A stretch of DNA of 64,000 nucleotides, from assembly GCA_921293015.1 (NCBI GenBank), contig OV121092.1:9802001-9866000 (forward strand). The letters run 5' to 3'. The translations under genes and the position numbers were made by a program. This DNA comes from Phorcus lineatus (Eukaryota; Mollusca; Gastropoda; Trochida; Trochidae). Position 1 is the first letter of the stretch, and each line of letters begins with the position of its first letter. Below, piece by piece: positions 60,491 through 64,000 of the stretch. The notes below the pieces were generated by a model. It was not told the origin of the DNA and ran no database searches. It saw only the letters and a program-made list of their open reading frames with translations.

Positions 60491-61882
60491 ACCTTCGGTT
60501 TTAATGTGACAATTTCTTCAGAGAAAAAGAATATGTATAATGATAGTCGGGCATGATTAGGAAAACAAGGACTAAGCAAGTCTAGACTAAGCCACTACTG
60601 AAGTCAGAGGAACCGAACGCTGGGTTACTCTGAGGGAAGGCAATTCATTTAGTATGATATATATTTGAAAAGGAGTCCTGAGCAATACTAAGTTTGTAGA
60701 ACATGGACAATTAACTAGGCTTGCCTTAATTGTCTAGGTTAAGGTTCTATTCATTTTTTTTTGCTGTTGGTTTTGGAAGATATGAGGACAATTTATAGTT
60801 GATCTTTGGGAGGTTTGTGAGATCATTGTATATCAGAAATAATATGTCACTAAGTTTATTGGCAAGTCCTTTATGAATGGATGTCCTCATAAAATCATAC
60901 ACTATCATTTTAATTTCACTGCTTGATTGGATTTTATTCATGAATTCAATAAAGTATTCATAAGTGGTATTTTTGACTCTATGGCCAGATTTAATTCTTT
61001 CACATTGCCTGAATGTTGTAGTAAATATTATTATATGAAAGACACGATAAATTAACAATTTGTTATGTACATGTTATTTTTGTTTTGTCAACTTCGTCCC
61101 CCATATCAACATGAATAATATGCCATTACAGTCGGAAAATATTTGGGTTGACGTCAATACGGTTAGTTTCATGGATCATGTCGGATTGAACATATACATG
61201 TAGCACACTAGAATAATTTCAGTACACTGAATGATAAAATGGATTGTGAACACACTGCCTATCTCAGAATTGAATGGAAAGTACCGAGCATCAACATGTG
61301 GTGGTACGTAATCAGTATGTTTAAATAACCCGTTGGCACAATAGCACCCGCTGTGAATAGCATGGTTCACTGAAGAGAAGTATCCCATTACCAGATACAA
61401 TCAGTTTGAAAATAGAGTGCTTAGTTAAACCGGAAATGATCTAATAACATTTGCCATTTAGTGTTGTAGTAATGACTTAAACGTAACAAATTCACTTTGC
61501 ACACAATAAATATGTTATACTTTGTCGTAGCCGTAAAGTATGATATTTGATCTGGAATTTTGGAATATTTGTCATGTGATAATTGAATCTTGCATTGTTT
61601 AATTAAGTTTGATACACAATATAGCCGTTACTTATATGATTTTACTAAATAAATTAATTAAATTCCTCATGTAATTAATTTATTAAATGAGTTTGGATTT
61701 ATAAAAATGTTTTATGTGCAATACTTTGAGTGTTACAAATAGTCGCTAAGATTGAATCTTTCAATTTTGTATAAGATAAGATTGTTTTAAGTTGTCTTCA
61801 GAATATAGATAAATCTAATGTTATCTAATTTAATATATATAATAAATATATTAAAACACTATGTTTGCATTTTAGCAAAAGA
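60491..61882. other. Intergenic DNA, no gene recognised
   Basis: The longest open stretch is about 100 codons on the minus strand (60747-61058). It starts with TTG, has no recognisable motif and is AT-rich, so it is probably chance or a transposon relic. Confidence 0.4.
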
Positions 61883-62009
61883 ATTATCCTTGGTCCAACA
61901 TTAAGCAGTTTCCTTTTTTTGATACATATATATCCAATAAATCAAAACATTTGTTCGAGTATTTGCGGATCAAAAATAGTAAGTTGCTAAATGTTGGTCC
62001 AAGGATAAT
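61883..62009. mobile_element. MITE-like fold-back element, 127 bp
   Basis: The left arm ATTATCCTTGGTCCAACATT (from 61883) and the right arm AATGTTGGTCCAAGGATAAT (to 62009) form near-perfect 28-29-bp terminal inverted repeats around an AT-rich centre with ATATATAT. There is no coding capacity. No clear target-site duplication is visible. It would fold into a long hairpin in single-stranded form. Confidence 0.7.
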
Positions 62010-64000
62010 CAAACACAAACTCGTAAACCTAAGTTGTCTTGTTGGTCACGGCTAGGTAAAGGGGAGCAACCCAGTTACTACGTTGAGGCTGCGATATTTT
62101 TTTTGGTGCCTATTTTTAACTGGCGGGCGCACCATGACACTAAAGTTAAAATTAAATATTTTTACATTTTTGTATCTATCGATATCTGAAGAACATTAAT
62201 TGATGCTGGCACGAGTGCTCAAACTTATAGTTTTATCACAAATGAAATCCAAAAATGGGCAAATTGGTCATTTTCTTAAAAATAGCATGGCGTTGTACAG
62301 AACTGACATGATTGTTTTGTTTTACAAATGGCACCATGGGTATTCACTTTAAAAATATTTAAAAAATATCCTTTTGTAGGAAATTGAATGTAGTTTCCTA
62401 ATTGATGCTGGCACGATGTGTCACATGAACGGTTTAGCAGATACATGGCTTCAAAAACATAGTCCTACAGAAACGATCACCATTTCGCGGTTCACTGATT
62501 CGAGCGCTTCGCTCACTTTGCCAGCTTTGAATGTCCCTGATTCTTGGACATGCGGCAGTTAAACTTTGTTAGAAGTTCCTGACTGTACTAAACTATGGTG
62601 CCACTGCATGATCTCCCTTTGCGAAAAGACTAACAGTGTGAAATAATCATGAAAATAACAAATGAAAGACACATTACACAATCCTTTCTCTTTTATATTA
62701 AATGGAAGGTCATTTGCAAACCCTACCGATAGGACATGGTTGATATTTTTCGAACAGACGGATAGTAATGTTGAGAGTCACAACTAACTGAACAACCCTT
62801 TTTCAGGCCTTTAAGTTGAAATGCATTGTCGAGTATGCAGTTCACTTGAATTGCACATCACCAACGGTGAATCACCTTCACACATTCCTTGATTCAAGCT
62901 GCATGTGGTTTTAGTAACCCCAGTAGATGGAGTCCTCAAAGTAACTGATGAATGAGTCAGGCTTGTAAAAGGTATCCAGAAGATGGAAACCAATGGCCAA
63001 TAGGTTGATTTCTTCTAGAAATAACAAGGTATGCCTCAGCACAATAAAAAAAACAATGTTCTAGACTCAATTAAGTTACATAATCAAACCATATGTGACC
63101 AATCTAAACAATGCAACAATGTAGTACAACGTTGAACTTATGAATGCATACATTCTAGTAACACACTGGACATAAATACACAATAAAAATGAAATTGAAG
63201 ACCGTTCAATACCACAAAATTCAAATATATGATGTAGAAAATGTTTTAAATTTACAACACACAGCAATGTCTTGTAGGATTAAAGGAACTGTAGCACGTT
63301 TGAAGGTAATCAAAGTGATCTCTCGAAAACGAAAGTTAATATTACCAATGACACGGGAATATTGTTTAATCAAAAGAAACCTTTCACAAACGAATGCAAC
63401 GAACGCAAATTCAGTTCCCAACCTTCAATGATTAAAATGTCTTCACGCTAAAATCCGGCAGGAGATTACCATAATCAGGTCGAGAAATTATGTGTTTGAC
63501 CTTCTTACTGTAATGCTTTTGGTATAAACTTATATTTATTGAATGAAATTTGAAGAAAAATATTGAGAAAATGCTAGTGCCCTCTAAGGCAAATTAAAAA
63601 TCCTAAGGTGCAAAGTCAGTTCGAACTCCAAACAAAACTTTGCAAATGCAATTTGAGAATGAGCATGCGGACACTAAAGAGCAATCAAGCAGGTGCGCCT
63701 TTAATCCTTGAGAACCAACAGCTTAATGAGGTCATCTGTGAGTTGTTGCAGTCGTGTATACTGAACGTTAATAATGGTGTAATGTAGACGATTAGATAAG
63801 ACAAACTGCAAATTTTCATTTCAAACTAATCTGTTTAGTATGGTGACAATATGAGGCTATAAAATAGCGATTTTATTCGAATCCCGGGCAATGACTTGTG
63901 TAAATTGTTCAAAAGGAATTGTCCTTTGGGGATGTTTTGAATTTAGTTCAACATATATGGCATTTTGCTTCGTATCAAAGCCAATCAAAATGCTATTCAA
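62010..64000. other. Intergenic DNA with a 17-bp direct repeat, no gene recognised
   Basis: AATTGATGCTGGCACGA occurs at 62198-62214 and again at 62400-62416. Short ORFs of 60-80 codons on both strands (62811-62993, 63076-63431) have no signal peptide, domain or convincing splice context. Confidence 0.4.

Noticed and set aside
60747-61058. 103-codon minus-strand ORF
   Set aside because: It starts with TTG in AT-rich DNA, with no recognised motif, splice support or promoter; possibly a transposon relic but not supportable.
63868-63892. TTCGAATCCCGGGC, like a tRNA B box
   Set aside because: No A box or cloverleaf can be formed upstream, so neither a tRNA nor a clear tRNA-derived SINE is supported.

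Overview
The window reads as animal nuclear DNA. It is AT-rich, with spliced GT-AG genes, TATA boxes and AATAAA signals, and it shows no bacterial gene spacing or ribosome binding sites. Bases 58549-58612 resemble a 'GCCCGTCCGTCTGTC' repeat that I associate with molluscan genomes. A mollusc or another lophotrochozoan is therefore my best guess, held weakly.

Bases 1-52366 are one head-to-tail tandem array with a period of 2191-2204 bp. Units begin at 1, 2205, 4408, 6612, 8810, 11013, 13210, 15406, 17600, 19796, 21987, 24178, 26374, 28569, 30764, 32959, 35154, 37347, 39540, 41732, 43925, 46120, 48315 and 50513. The array enters from beyond the left edge. Each unit holds one small two-exon gene on the minus strand plus about 1.75 kb of spacer. 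The gene has a TATA box, a 37-nt coding part of exon 1, a 126-bp intron, a 188-nt coding part of exon 2, and an AATAAA five bases after the stop. The spliced product is a 74-residue precursor: a signal peptide followed by about 51 residues of Gly (65%), Lys, His and Arg with no acidic residue. There are 23 full-length copies and one truncated 24th copy. Copy 13 has lost its splice acceptor.

The coding bases appear identical in all 23 copies apart from the number of Gly codons in one run. Introns, UTRs and spacers differ between units. The +1 frame of exon 2 is also open. It starts at an ATG inside the intron with a good signal-peptide-like sequence and continues as a strongly acidic (net about -11) 51-residue tail. 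Overlapping coding could explain the silent-site invariance, but so could gene conversion or recent amplification.

At the right edge (52365-52790) the last gene copy is cut and joined to a 48-bp minisatellite of about 8.9 units. A 182-codon minus-strand ORF runs through the minisatellite into the gene remnant and could use the remnant's AATAAA.

Bases 52791-64000 are single-copy, AT-rich and gene-poor. The one convincing gene is a two-exon plus-strand gene (56747-58037) for a 166-residue secreted, acidic, Asn/Asp/Glu/Thr-rich protein with four N-glycosylation sequons. The rest is intergenic DNA with old dispersed repeats, a 127-bp fold-back (MITE-like) element at 61883-62009, a 129-bp tandem duplication at 57985-58248, and one weak TATA-plus-ORF candidate at 56020-56157. 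A plausible but unproven theme is high-dosage production of a secreted polycation beside a secreted polyanion, as in shell matrix, adhesive or mucus systems.
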